Source: JAJDTR01 sp965220415 (GTDB lineage Bacteria; Poribacteria; WGA-4E; JAJDTR01). From it: 64,000 bases of DNA. A program made the position numbers and the translations under genes. Under the pieces are notes generated by a model, which was given only the letters and a program-made list of their open reading frames with translations, had not been told where the DNA came from and did not search any database. Shown piece by piece: positions 18,213 to 27,159 of this stretch (its first letter is position 1; each line of letters begins with the position of its first letter). The DNA lies in the NCBI GenBank assembly GCA_965220415.1, contig OZ244829.1, positions 4,464,001 through 4,528,000 of the forward strand. Reading direction: 5' to 3'.

Positions 18213-18793
18213 TACTTCATCTCCTTCGAGAATTTTGTCTGAAGTAGTTCCCACAATCTTGATAGCGCGTCATCGTCAATCACCGCATTCGCTATAATCG
18301 CGTATCGTCGCTGTCGAGCTTTAGTCTGAAAATATTCATTCACCCGTGCGAACTCATAGAAATCGTGTACGGTTATGGCTTCGGGGTTGCCTTCGACGAA
18401 CAGCTTGTAAGCCTTGGTGTTCAATAAACGCATGCGCTCCGTTTCCAGACTTGCACGAATTGAGGTCTTTCTGTGTTTGACTGAAGGTTCATGGTATGCT
18501 GCTTTAAAATCTACGGTTTTTATCCACTTTAAGCCTCCCGGACTTAGCATCCATCCATCTGTATTGTTCCCAACTAACAATCTTCCGTTTTGAATTTTCT
18601 TTGCGGCTCGGAGTGCACTACCAACGGCATCTAAATCAATTCGGTCAGGATATTTTCGCCAATTGAAACGCCCCGGTGCAATATCATTTACCTTGAGGGC
18701 AACATCCTCGCGATCAACGTACGCTTTGTCTCCATCTAAGAGAGCCACGGCTATTGTAACGAGTTCTGGTTTTGACAATTCAAAACTCTGCAT
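18212..18793 (-). CDS. Uncharacterised 193-residue protein, second gene of the coupled operon
   Basis: Soluble, no signal peptide. It begins MQSFELSKPELVTIAVALLDGD, reads as a small mainly helical domain to about residue 75 that could be a winged-helix type fold (D-R-E-D-V-A-L-K-V...R-F-N-W-R-K-Y), then a short G-W-M-L-S-P-G-G-L-K-W strand pair, and a helical C-terminus. I cannot name the family. Its start lies 14 bases inside the end of the upstream gene, and its stop overlaps the start of the GHKL ATPase by one base, so all three products were meant to be made together. It may be the DNA-binding or adaptor subunit of that set. Confidence 0.72.
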   Translation of the reverse strand: MQSFELSKPELVTIAVALLDGDKAYVDREDVALKVNDIAPGRFNWRKYPDRIDLDAVGSALRAAKKIQNGRLLVGNNTDGWMLSPGGLKWIKTVDFKAAYHEPSVKHRKTSIRASLETERMRLLNTKAYKLFVEGNPEAITVHDFYEFARVNEYFQTKARQRRYAIIANAVIDDDALSRLWELLQTKFSKEMK

Positions 18794-19583
18794 CTGACCC
18801 CGCCTTCTCTATTGCAACCGTTCTCTCCCACGTATTGAATATAAACTTCAGGCGATTTCCTGGTTTGCAGTCAAGCAATTCAAAAGATTTTCTCAAATGC
18901 CGAAACTCATTCTCAGTTGCGCGTAACTCCTCTGCTTCTTCCCCATTGACATAACAAGTCCAGTTGCCGTTTAAGTTTGGAAACTGCTCGCAAAAGATTG
19001 TGCCCGATGCCAGAGCGATGGTTCGAAGGGTCAAACTCACAATGATGTTTCCGCTAACGTCGTACTCAATTTCGGGCCGAAGCGATTGCGGTTCTGCAGC
19101 GGCTTTTGCACGTTCTATATCCTGTAAAGTTACGTCTCTGCCCCGAAGCTTATATAAACCCGAATCTATCTTATCGAACAGAGGAGAACCATTCAGAGTG
19201 GCATGTAATGCTGGAAAGGAAAAATTGCTTTCTGTAAAAGCTAGTGCCAATTCCGAATGATGTAACACCGGTCCGACAGTCTCTAAACAATTCATAATGA
19301 CGGTTTCACCAGAGCTAAGTTTTTCGTCGATTTCTCCATCCCAGTAGTACCATTCATCTTGACGCTGATATTCGTAAATCCGTAGTATCTCAACCATCAC
19401 CTCCGGTGGGGGAACGGGAAACATTGACCTTGATTGGGTAATTTCTCTGCTTGTTAAGTATGTTGGTTCAGAGAATCCCGACCGTGATACTCCATGTCTA
19501 ATGCCAGCGCAGATGTCATCAATACTCAATTGCACACAGAATTGAAGCATCTTGCGCATGCAATGATGAAAAACCTCATTATA
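18780..19583 (-). pseudogene. 3' fragment of the alpha-CTD/sigma-4 gene, cut off by the IS element
   Basis: This frame is open from the edge of the IS (target duplication 19579-19583) to the stop at 18780; its first ATG is at 19559. The fragment is soluble and of unknown fold, with MLQFCVQLSIDDICAGIRHG near its start and a Trp/Tyr-rich stretch DEWYYWDGEID. If the 973-bp IS and one 5-bp target copy are removed, the frame joins that of the 5' fragment exactly (…SSQVSY then NEVFHHCMRK…), giving a single gene of 2730 bp (909 residues). It may still be translated from the internal ATG, but it has lost its own start. Confidence 0.85.
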
Positions 19584-20556
19584 ACCTTTGGTGCTAGTTT
19601 AGAGACTGAATTGAGCGATTGATAAAGGTACAAAGCCATCATCTTCAATCGACAAGCCATCCCACTGCACTAAGATATTAAACAAAGCCATTGTAAAGCC
19701 GACTCGCGTTTTGAAATATTTCCAACGACGATGCATGACTTTCTTAAAATGACACACGAGCGTCAACATTGATAAAATCGTCTCTATCAGCATCCGAGAA
19801 TTCCACTCTCCACGTCGGCACAGACGCAAGTTGGGAGGGAACCAATCCACTTTGGCAAAACCTTCATCGGCAAACACAACCATCTGGTCACTGACCCCAT
19901 CAACCAAGTGTTGAAAGGCAGTGCCATCATATACATTGGCAGTGTCGCAGTCCCAGTCCACAATAAGTCCGAGATGGTTGTGCAGCAGGCAAAGTTTTCC
20001 GCCTACAATCCATCGTTGATTGGAAACGCCTTTGCGTCCGATTTGACGCTTAGAACGTCCTTCTCGACGTGGGTGAATCAATTCAATGCCGTAAGTGTCA
20101 ATTACACCGATGAGCGAAGGCTCTGCCATGAACACGTCAATAAGATGTCGATGCCCATCAAACAAGCGAATCAATCGAGTGCGATGGGGTAATCTTGGGA
20201 ATAAATGTTTGAAATTGTTTGCTATCCAGCGATAGAAGGCTCGATTGCTCACGCCTTTGAGCGCAAAGAGCATGGCAATGGTAACTACTTCGGACGGATA
20301 AAGTTTGGCTTGGCTATGCTTACGATTCTTGCCGCACTGTGAGAGTTTATCATCAACACGACAAAACAATTCTGTGGTAAAATCTTCTATGGTCATGAGT
20401 CTAGATTTCCTCCCGTTATTTGATAACTACTGATACTCAAATTAACGGTAGAATTGAGGAAATCGTCTCATGACCATGATTTATTTTGCACCAAAGCAAA
20501 ACCAAAATGGAGTGTTATGCCTATTCACCTCCAAATTTCAAACTAGCACCATTGGT
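19584..20556 (-). mobile_element. IS982-family insertion sequence
   Basis: 973 bp. The ends are 17-bp inverted repeats starting ACC (left 19584-19600, right 20540-20556), identical except for two bases: ACC, then TT or AA, then TGGTGCTAGTTT. Both sides are flanked by TTATA (19579-19583 and 20557-20561), a 5-bp target duplication. Length, the terminal ACC and the DDE transposase fit the IS982 family. It sits inside the alpha-CTD/sigma-4 gene and is orientated like it. Both ends and the transposase look intact, so the insertion may be recent. Confidence 0.92.
19599..20396 (-). CDS. IS982-family transposase
   Basis: 265 residues, intact. An N-terminal helical domain (LYPSEVVTIAMLFALKG) precedes an RNase-H-like DDE domain: Asp in GVIDTYGIEL, Asp in VVFADEGFAKVDW and Glu in MLIETILSML are the expected catalytic triad. 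The central stretch GRKGVSNQRWIVGGKLCLLH is the usual IS982-type strand region. It fills nearly all of the 973-bp element and catalyses its movement. No frameshift or stop interrupts it. Confidence 0.9.
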   Translation of the reverse strand: MTIEDFTTELFCRVDDKLSQCGKNRKHSQAKLYPSEVVTIAMLFALKGVSNRAFYRWIANNFKHLFPRLPHRTRLIRLFDGHRHLIDVFMAEPSLIGVIDTYGIELIHPRREGRSKRQIGRKGVSNQRWIVGGKLCLLHNHLGLIVDWDCDTANVYDGTAFQHLVDGVSDQMVVFADEGFAKVDWFPPNLRLCRRGEWNSRMLIETILSMLTLVCHFKKVMHRRWKYFKTRVGFTMALFNILVQWDGLSIEDDGFVPLSIAQFSL

Positions 20557-22487
20557 TTATATGAGACTTGAGAGGAATTAGGGACAAACCATCCTTGGGA
20601 AACAACTTGATATCCCAAGCCATGCAAAATGTCCCGCACCTCTTCCACTTCTATTCCGATTTCTTGAGATAACCACCTATCATATGCGCAGCCCGAAAAC
20701 TTCGCGTGGCGGTTGATAAGTCTTCTGACTTTAACCGGCAAAGTGTCACGAACATGTGGAATCTTCGCTGGAATATCTGGTGTGCCTGAAACCGCAAGTT
20801 GCACTGCGTATTGCAAATTTTCTGGAATTCGTAGCCAAGGCACCTTACACTCGGTAGCCAATTTAAAGACTGCAATCGAGATTTCAATCGCATCCGTATT
20901 GACAAAATCCTGAGATGTCCAATCACCAACAAGTCCTGATAACCGAATCTGCTGCGTCCAATTTTCATATGTAATGTCTAACCCTAAATCTCTGGCAATG
21001 AGAAGCGCGGATTGCATTCTTAGCAAGGAAGGCCTGCTCTTGAGGCCACTAATGGATACGGTTTTGTTCTTAATTTCGTTTTCTAATTGCCTGACTCTTT
21101 CGCGTGTGATACCTAACTCGACTCCCGTTTGTTCCAGTGTTTTAGATTCGAGTCCATACCTAAATCGCAAAATGGTCATAGAGTTCTGTCCCGGAAGATA
21201 ACTAAGAAATTGTTCAATCTCCTCACACATGTTGATTGAACCACTCAAGATGGTCGACAACACCTGATAAGCTTGGTTATTTTCTGTCGTTTCAGTCGCT
21301 TCGCCCCATTCTCTGATTGATTTCCCTGCAATCTCGGCGTCCTCGTGAAGCATCCCTCTTGATAACTGTTTACTGACTAACTGTAATTGCCATTCGATTA
21401 CCCGTTTCGGAATTTCATCTCTTCTAGCTATACTTTCAACTTCAGAATCCCTAAGAATCTTCGAAACCAACCAACTCCAAACGTTCGATGGCGTCCAGTT
21501 TTCAACTTCCGGGTTATCCTGAAACTTCAACAGTGGTAGTATATTTGCTATTTCCAAAATACACTGTATTCCTAACTCCCGCACGGTTTGGAGGTTACCG
21601 AATTCCACAAATTGTAAAAGATCCTCAACCGTCCGAATGTTTGCCCGCACTAGCGCATTAAAGGAATATGCCGTTAAGCTCAACGCTTCAATCGGGTCTC
21701 TTCGTGAAATAAGGATGTAATTTGGATTCAAAGTTATGTCGGTATGCGCCTCAATCCCTGAATCCTCAGAAAATTTCACTTGAGCCAGTTCGCCCTTTAT
21801 TTCGGAAATAGATTTTTTTCCAAGAGCGGGAATCGTTCTGAGTTTCCCTGTGTCGACAAGTTGTAGCACTTCGCCAACTGTTTGAACACCTGCGCCTGCG
21901 AGTGCATTAAAGGAGCGTACACTCAGATCAAGTTTCTCTATAGGATCTTCTTCAGAAAAAGAAGCGTTATTTCGCTCTGGAGTTACATGTGTATCTGCTT
22001 CGACTTCCGAAGCCTTGAGGATTTTCGCCAGAGAAAGATTCTCTTTTATCTCTAGAATACATTTCGTCCCGAGACCGCGGATAGTTCTGAGCCGGCCTGA
22101 TTCTGCCAGTTGTAGAACTTCGCCAACTGTTCGGATATGAACTCGCCTGAGCGCATTAGAGGAACGCCTACTTAGATTAAGTCTCTTGATAGGCTCTTCC
22201 GGCGATAGATAGGGATAGTCTTGATCTGAAACTGAATCTATTTTCGGTTCTACTCCGGCACCGTCAAGGCCTTTTACCTGCGCCAACTTGGCTTCTATTT
22301 CTATGATTGATTTTCTTCCAAGGCCGGATATCGTTTTCAACCTGTCCAAATCGACTAACTGTGAAACTCCTCCCACTGTCCGAATACTGGCACGTTTGAG
22401 GGCATTGAAGGAGCGGTTAGTTAAGTGTAACTCCTCAATCGGGTCTTCCTCGGAAAGATTGGAATAATCTATAGACAGTTTGCTCAT
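20538..22487 (-). CDS. 5' part of a large protein with four alpha-CTD-like repeats and a sigma region 4 (IS-interrupted)
   Basis: 649 residues; the last seven (YKPMVLV with the stop) run through the junction, and most come from the IS end. Four repeats of about 60 residues (roughly 12-72, 93-155, 175-237, 258-320) each read P-I-E-x-L-x-L-x-x-R-S-x-N-A-L-x-R-A-x-I-x-T-V-G, then L-x-T-I-x-x-L-G-x-K-S-I-x-E-I. This is the helix-hairpin-helix pattern of the RNA polymerase alpha-subunit C-terminal domain. Around residues 440-480 is a sigma-70 region 4 helix-turn-helix (TLEQTGVELGITRERVRQLE). Such domains bind promoter DNA or RNA polymerase. The protein heads an overlapping operon with the 193-residue protein and the GHKL ATPase. 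The intact gene was 18780-22487 minus the IS. Confidence 0.82.
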   Translation of the reverse strand: MSKLSIDYSNLSEEDPIEELHLTNRSFNALKRASIRTVGGVSQLVDLDRLKTISGLGRKSIIEIEAKLAQVKGLDGAGVEPKIDSVSDQDYPYLSPEEPIKRLNLSRRSSNALRRVHIRTVGEVLQLAESGRLRTIRGLGTKCILEIKENLSLAKILKASEVEADTHVTPERNNASFSEEDPIEKLDLSVRSFNALAGAGVQTVGEVLQLVDTGKLRTIPALGKKSISEIKGELAQVKFSEDSGIEAHTDITLNPNYILISRRDPIEALSLTAYSFNALVRANIRTVEDLLQFVEFGNLQTVRELGIQCILEIANILPLLKFQDNPEVENWTPSNVWSWLVSKILRDSEVESIARRDEIPKRVIEWQLQLVSKQLSRGMLHEDAEIAGKSIREWGEATETTENNQAYQVLSTILSGSINMCEEIEQFLSYLPGQNSMTILRFRYGLESKTLEQTGVELGITRERVRQLENEIKNKTVSISGLKSRPSLLRMQSALLIARDLGLDITYENWTQQIRLSGLVGDWTSQDFVNTDAIEISIAVFKLATECKVPWLRIPENLQYAVQLAVSGTPDIPAKIPHVRDTLPVKVRRLINRHAKFSGCAYDRWLSQEIGIEVEEVRDILHGLGYQVVSQGWFVPNSSQVSYKPMVLV

Positions 22488-22557
22488 AGCAACAATTTTT
22501 CGTCCTGCACTAACAAGATTTCAAGTACCTTTGTCAATATGCCTTTGTTTGTTATAA

Positions 22558-22735
22558 TACCATTTCTCTAAAATGCTTGTGCATTGATCGCATGAATTAG
22601 GTCAAGAAATTTGCGTGGAGCGGAACAAGAAGTCTCACCTCCGCGCAAAGTCGGCGGGGCAAGATGCCCCGCCTACGGAGTAAGTGAGCGATACAGTTAA
22701 GACATCATATGCACTATTATTCAAGCGAAATGGTA
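22558..22735. mobile_element. MITE-like element, family B (178 bp)
   Basis: Imperfect inverted termini of about 30 bp starting TACCATTTC (22558 on the plus strand; reverse complement ending at 22735). It is flanked by TAA on both sides (22555-22557 and 22736-22738), a 3-bp TNA-type duplication. It has no coding capacity and contains the palindrome GGCGGGGC-AAGAT-GCCCCGCC at 22653-22673. Single arms of the same family occur near 24030 and 47321. Confidence 0.65.
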
Positions 22736-23038
22736 TAAGCTATCTCACATACCAATACACAGCATTAAGGGACACCCGCCAAAACCACAATTGACTGTCG
22801 CGATCCCGATAGACGAGATGATAACGCCGCTTCACCTGTTCTTGTCTTCCCTAAACCCATCAATTATCCAGTACGTAATCTTCGCTATTCCTCTCGGAAT
22901 AAGAAAGAAGACAATACTGCCCATTACTCCAATAAGAATGCAATCTCCATATCTGATGGAAAGTGTTCCAAAAGTCGATGTTGGGTGAAAACAACGTAAC
23001 ACCAGTTGTTGCCCTTCTCCCGTTCCTAAGTTTTCAGA
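22736..23038. other. Gap without a recognisable gene
   Basis: About 300 bases between the MITE and the next gene. A 65-codon plus-strand frame (22791-22988) is present, but it has no ribosome site or recognisable motif, so I do not call it. Confidence 0.5.
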
Positions 23039-23977
23039 TTAATCTTTCACGGGCGTTTCAACTTTCAGCTTGACCCCAAGCTCGGACGCAATCGTCTCAA
23101 GAAGTCGTTTCTTGTCCGCGGTGGTAGTGTTGTGCGCTGTTATGTAATATCGACCGGACTTGCGCTGTTTCTCGTGGAATTGAGAGGTTGATACGAGAGA
23201 AAAACGCCCCACATTATGTCCAAGGTCCCTCACTCGCTCAATTCCAAACTTCTCAATAGCTTCAACAAAGGTATCTGTCGCGGCTCGACGGTCTATCCGT
23301 TCTCCATTTGCCATCGTAACGACAAGGCGCGTCGGCGGTTTCCTGCCCGTGGGGGTTGCCGTCGGCTCGCTTTCTGGCTGGATTGATGGCGCGGGCGCTT
23401 CCTTCGGTTCAGCCTCGACCTCCTGCAAGCTTCTCAGGAAATCCAATACCTGTTCCCGTGTTGGTTCCTGGCCATACAAACTCTTTGCCTTCTCCGCTAC
23501 AAGGTTGAGTAATAGGTCATCCGCATCCTGCACCATTCTGGTCCATGCCTCTGGCAAACCTGTTTCAATCTGGTTCTGACTGGGAGCGGACTGAAATTCA
23601 TCTTTGGCTACCCGCATTGCCTGCATTTCGCGAATTGCCTCACTCGTCGGTGAACCACCATTTACCCAATACACAAATCTAGCAATTGCTCTTGGTAGAA
23701 AGTATAGAAGAATTGCGGCAACGAGGTTAAAACCTATCAAGAAGGCACTGAGTTCCTCCGGCTTTTTGCCCAAATTCCACGCCGCGAATGCTAACCAACC
23801 GAAGGCAAACAAAAATGAGCACGTAGAAACAAACCGTCTACCACCTTGAGATTGGCGTTGACTGATTTTCAAGATGACATCTCCAGATCGTGAAAAATCT
23901 CGCCACGAAAGACAGTGCCGAACTGAGTTGAAATATTCGATGATGTGAATCCTCACGAACGAGTCGCGGGGCTTCAC
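23039..23977 (-). CDS. Two-helix membrane protein with acidic linker and conserved C-terminal domain
   Basis: 312 residues from a GTG at 23977. A TTG start after GGAG near 23872 would shorten it to begin just before the membrane segment and is an equally good choice. Two adjacent transmembrane helices (about residues 50-95) are followed by a Glu/Pro/Thr-rich linker. The C-terminal domain, about 90 residues, begins TRLVVTMANGERI and contains D-T-F-V-E-A-I-E-K-F-G-I-E-R-V-R and S-G-R-Y-Y-I-T-A-H-N-T-T. I have the impression that this last domain recurs in bacterial proteins near restriction or defence genes, where it follows variable effector parts, but I cannot name it. Its position beside the coupled GHKL operon fits such a context. 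Confidence 0.65.
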   Translation of the reverse strand: MKPRDSFVRIHIIEYFNSVRHCLSWRDFSRSGDVILKISQRQSQGGRRFVSTCSFLFAFGWLAFAAWNLGKKPEELSAFLIGFNLVAAILLYFLPRAIARFVYWVNGGSPTSEAIREMQAMRVAKDEFQSAPSQNQIETGLPEAWTRMVQDADDLLLNLVAEKAKSLYGQEPTREQVLDFLRSLQEVEAEPKEAPAPSIQPESEPTATPTGRKPPTRLVVTMANGERIDRRAATDTFVEAIEKFGIERVRDLGHNVGRFSLVSTSQFHEKQRKSGRYYITAHNTTTADKKRLLETIASELGVKLKVETPVKD

Positions 23978-24092
23978 TCAATCAATTCATACTCCCGCGC
24001 AGTCTCGGAATCATCTCAAGACCAATACCGTTTCGCTTGAATAACTGTGCATGTGATGTTTTAATCCTATCATTCTCTTTCCGTAGGCGGGG

Positions 24093-24128
24093 ATCAAGCG
24101 ACTGAATAAGGAGCGCGATAGAGGTCCC
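24093..24128 (+). repeat. 36-bp dispersed unit
   Basis: Copy beginning ATCAAGCGACTGAATAAG and ending GCGATAGAGGTCCC. It directly follows GTAGGCGGGG, the half-palindrome of the family B MITE, and so appears to have landed in a decayed MITE copy (one arm visible near 24030). Confidence 0.75.
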
Positions 24129-24151
24129 ATCACTGCTTCTAAACTCAACTT

Positions 24152-24361
24152 TCAAGATTCACTTTCTACGATTTGGAAGACTTCTTCTCTACCTAAAATC
24201 TCTGTGTTTTCGCCTTCTTTGGTTGCGTTCGCCAAAGCGATGTCTTCAAGAACCTCTGAAAAAACATCATACAACAAATCCCTTCGCTCCTGTAGTAATT
24301 CAGCGAAAGCTTGTTTAAACACTTCCTTGAGTTGATTCTCGTCCTCAATTATTGGTTGCAT
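24152..24361 (-). CDS. Small acidic protein, antitoxin-like
   Basis: 69 residues from the ATG at 24361, chosen because AGGAG lies seven bases upstream; the frame is open 13 codons further. The protein is helical and acidic (ENQLKEVFKQAFAELLQERR … DVFSEVLEDIALANA … GREEVFQIVE). This composition and size are typical of antitoxins that pair with PIN or RelE-type toxins. However, no toxin gene follows within the 174-base gap downstream, so this may be an orphan or a regulator of something else. Confidence 0.6.
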   Translation of the reverse strand: MQPIIEDENQLKEVFKQAFAELLQERRDLLYDVFSEVLEDIALANATKEGENTEILGREEVFQIVESES

Positions 24362-24449
24362 AGTACCACTCCTAATCCGCCAAAAAATAAAGCGTGACAA
24401 ACCCTGCTTCAGTCCGCCACGCTTTACCCTAATCCGACACCCGGCTCTG

Positions 24450-26903
24450 TTATTCGCCCTTGCGAATCACCAGGCGGTAATGTTGCCCAATCTTCTTCGT
24501 GTCCGTAATGTCGTGCCCATCATTCGTCAGGCTCTTCGGCACGTTCTCAATCGGTTCGCCGTCGTCAATAGTGATTTCTAGGAGTTGGCCGATATCCATT
24601 GTCTCCAAACGAATTTTCGCTCGCACGTAATTGAATGGACACGCCACACCTTTCAAATCAAGGCTGTCCACAATCTCCTCAACCGTTTCCACTTTCGGCG
24701 GAGCCTCCGGAATACGTGCGGGACTTGCCTCGCGCCGTTTCCGCTGTCCTCGACTCTGTTGCCGCTCCTCTTCTTGGCGAATCTGCATCCGATTATAGAC
24801 GTTATGCGCTTCTTCGACAAAAAGCGTCGCCTCCTCGACCCGCTGATGCGTCAATTCGGCGTTGAGGTTATCCGTGCCTTCCTCGACAGCTTTGAAAATA
24901 TGTGCACCAAATCCGGCAAACACAATTCCCGGCTCGAAAAACCGGCTCCGAAATTCCGAAACCGTAGATTCGTCATCTACATACTGCAAGCCTTCTGTCG
25001 TTAACAAGCCATCGGCAGCCCGGATCATGCCTTCAAAGGCGCGAGTTGCGGACTCGACGAACTCCTCACGTTCAAGCAGCAGCCCGGCTTCGTAGAGTAG
25101 CCGGTCGGCCTCCTCAAGTTTGAACGAGACTAACTCTACCAATTGTCCTGCGCATTCGCCAACACCGGTCTTCAGTTGAAACTCCTTCGTATCGCCGGTG
25201 TCAACGTAGTAACTCGGGTCCTCCTCGTAAGTCGGAATCTTGTCGTACTTCGAGAGCACCTTCTTGATTTCAACTTTCCCCAACCGCTCAATATAGGCGG
25301 TGAAAGTTTCGGCTTCATCTCGCTCATCAAGATACCTATCTGTCATCTCCTTGATAAACTCGGGGATATACTTGCCGTGAATCTTGCCGTTCGGAAGTCC
25401 GTAAGATCCCGCATTATCAACGGCATGTCCCCCTAATAGCACCTGATAGTACGGCGCAATATGGTCGCCAAGCCGCCGCGATGAGCCAAAGAAACCGAAA
25501 TTGGCGATGTGGTGTTGACCGCATGAATTCGGGCAACCGCTAATCTTGATTCGCAAATCCTCCAGTTCGGATTTTACACCGGTCTGGATGAAATGGTCTC
25601 TTAAGTGTGCCGCCAAACCGCGTGAAGACGACACTCCTAATTTACAAGAATCGGTGCCCGGGCATGCCGTAATATCGACGGTAGATTCCGCACCGGCATC
25701 GCCCAAACCCACGGCTTTCAATTCACGATAGAGTGCCGGAAGGTCGGTCATCGTGACCCAACGCAGCACAAGATTTTGTTCCACGGTTGTACGAACCGTC
25801 TCCTTGACATATCGGCGAGCAATATCCGCCAGCACCCGAGTTTGGTCAGCGGTAATGTCTCCCAACGGAAGCGTAATCGTAACAAACGCATAACCGGGTT
25901 GGCGCTGCGATTGGACATTCGAGGCGTACCACTCCTCGAATCCTTCCGGCTTCGCGACCCCGTTCAGTTGTGTCGGCGGTTTCAACGGTTCCTCGTCATA
26001 CGCATCGAGATGTTCAAGATGACTTGTCCATGCAGGGTCATGACGCAACTTTTCGCGCTCCTCAAGCACGAGACGTCGGAACTCGTCAATTCCGAGTTTC
26101 CCCACAACGAACTTCATCCGTGCTTTGTTGCGGTTTTTCCGCTCCCCGAGCCGAGCAAATACCTTTGAGATCGCCTGTGAAATCGGGAGCAGTTCCTCCT
26201 CCGGCAAAAACTCATCGAATACCTTTGCTTGATGGGGTACCGCGCCAAGCCCGCCGCCAACGAGAAGTTTGAATCCACGTTTCGGTTTGCCATCAACCTC
26301 TTTGATAACTGCAACTGCGCCGATGTCGTGCATGTACCCCAAACCGCAGGCATGTTCATGGCAGCCGGAGAACGCAATCTTGAATTTCCGTCCGAAATCT
26401 TGGGCATCGGGGTGTCCCAACAAGAACGCCGAGAGTGCCTTCGAATGCGGCGTGACGTCGAACGCTTCGTCATGGCATACGCCGGAAAGCGGGCAAGCCG
26501 TAACGTTTCGAACCACATTCCCGCACGCTTCCTTTGTTGTAATGCCGACGGACGCGAGTCGCCGCATCAACTCCGGCGTGTGATTAATGTCCACGTAGTG
26601 ATATTGTACATCTTGTCGCGTCGTGATGTGGATAATGTTGTCCGACATCTCCTCGGCGATATCGGCGAGCATCTCAAGTTGCGCCGCGTTCAAGCCGCCG
26701 AACGGAATCTTCACACGAATCATTTGTGATTGATTGTCGCGTTGTCCGTATACTCCGTGACGCAATCTGAACTCGGTGAAAACTTCCTCCAGCACGTCGC
26801 CATCTTGAAAGCGATTAAGCTGTGTTTCAAAAATCTCAATCGCGCGGCTATCGTCTTCGGGAATTGCGTCTATGTTATAAGGCATTACCGCTCCCGTCGC
26901 CAT
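24450..26903 (-). CDS. Siroheme sulfite/nitrite reductase fused to a TusA domain
   Basis: 817 residues from the ATG at 26903 (AAGGAG six bases upstream). Residues 1-560 have the two-fold repeated ferredoxin-like and siroheme/Fe4S architecture of assimilatory sulfite and nitrite reductases. The C-terminal half carries the cluster ligands C-x5-C (ACPGTDSC) and C-x3-C (SGCPNSC), and the N-terminal half a related CPLSGVC … SGCHEHAC set. A helical segment follows (about 610-690), then a basic linker and a C-terminal TusA/SirA domain (about 745-817) with its active cysteine in KGVACPFNYVRAK. It should reduce sulfite or nitrite by six electrons. The attached sulfur-carrier domain favours a sulfur role, with sulfide or persulfide passed on. 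Upstream lies a 500-base leader region. Confidence 0.88.
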   Translation of the reverse strand: MATGAVMPYNIDAIPEDDSRAIEIFETQLNRFQDGDVLEEVFTEFRLRHGVYGQRDNQSQMIRVKIPFGGLNAAQLEMLADIAEEMSDNIIHITTRQDVQYHYVDINHTPELMRRLASVGITTKEACGNVVRNVTACPLSGVCHDEAFDVTPHSKALSAFLLGHPDAQDFGRKFKIAFSGCHEHACGLGYMHDIGAVAVIKEVDGKPKRGFKLLVGGGLGAVPHQAKVFDEFLPEEELLPISQAISKVFARLGERKNRNKARMKFVVGKLGIDEFRRLVLEEREKLRHDPAWTSHLEHLDAYDEEPLKPPTQLNGVAKPEGFEEWYASNVQSQRQPGYAFVTITLPLGDITADQTRVLADIARRYVKETVRTTVEQNLVLRWVTMTDLPALYRELKAVGLGDAGAESTVDITACPGTDSCKLGVSSSRGLAAHLRDHFIQTGVKSELEDLRIKISGCPNSCGQHHIANFGFFGSSRRLGDHIAPYYQVLLGGHAVDNAGSYGLPNGKIHGKYIPEFIKEMTDRYLDERDEAETFTAYIERLGKVEIKKVLSKYDKIPTYEEDPSYYVDTGDTKEFQLKTGVGECAGQLVELVSFKLEEADRLLYEAGLLLEREEFVESATRAFEGMIRAADGLLTTEGLQYVDDESTVSEFRSRFFEPGIVFAGFGAHIFKAVEEGTDNLNAELTHQRVEEATLFVEEAHNVYNRMQIRQEEERQQSRGQRKRREASPARIPEAPPKVETVEEIVDSLDLKGVACPFNYVRAKIRLETMDIGQLLEITIDDGEPIENVPKSLTNDGHDITDTKKIGQHYRLVIRKGE

Positions 26904-27159
26904 TTCTTTCTCCTTAAATAGTAACAATCGTGGCGGTGTTGATGAAAAGTGGGACGACCCTTTGCAGATCTCAAAATCGGATTGTACAAGCCTGCCAATA
27001 AAAATTGAAGGCGACTAGTTTAGTCGGGTTTACGTATAAAATAGTAGACTAATTTGATTATATTTTGTTAGGCTATAGTATAATATAATTGTGTCCGCAA
27101 ATCAAACTTTATTTGGTCGGATGAATACTTTTCACGCAGGTATTCCATAGTTTCGCGGC

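Noticed and set aside
22791..22988. 65-codon plus-strand frame near the IS region
   Set aside because: No ribosome site, no recognisable motif, not part of an operon.
16063..24400. The accessory region as a prophage or integrated plasmid
   Set aside because: No integrase, capsid, tail, terminase or replication genes, and no flanking tRNA or direct repeats were seen.
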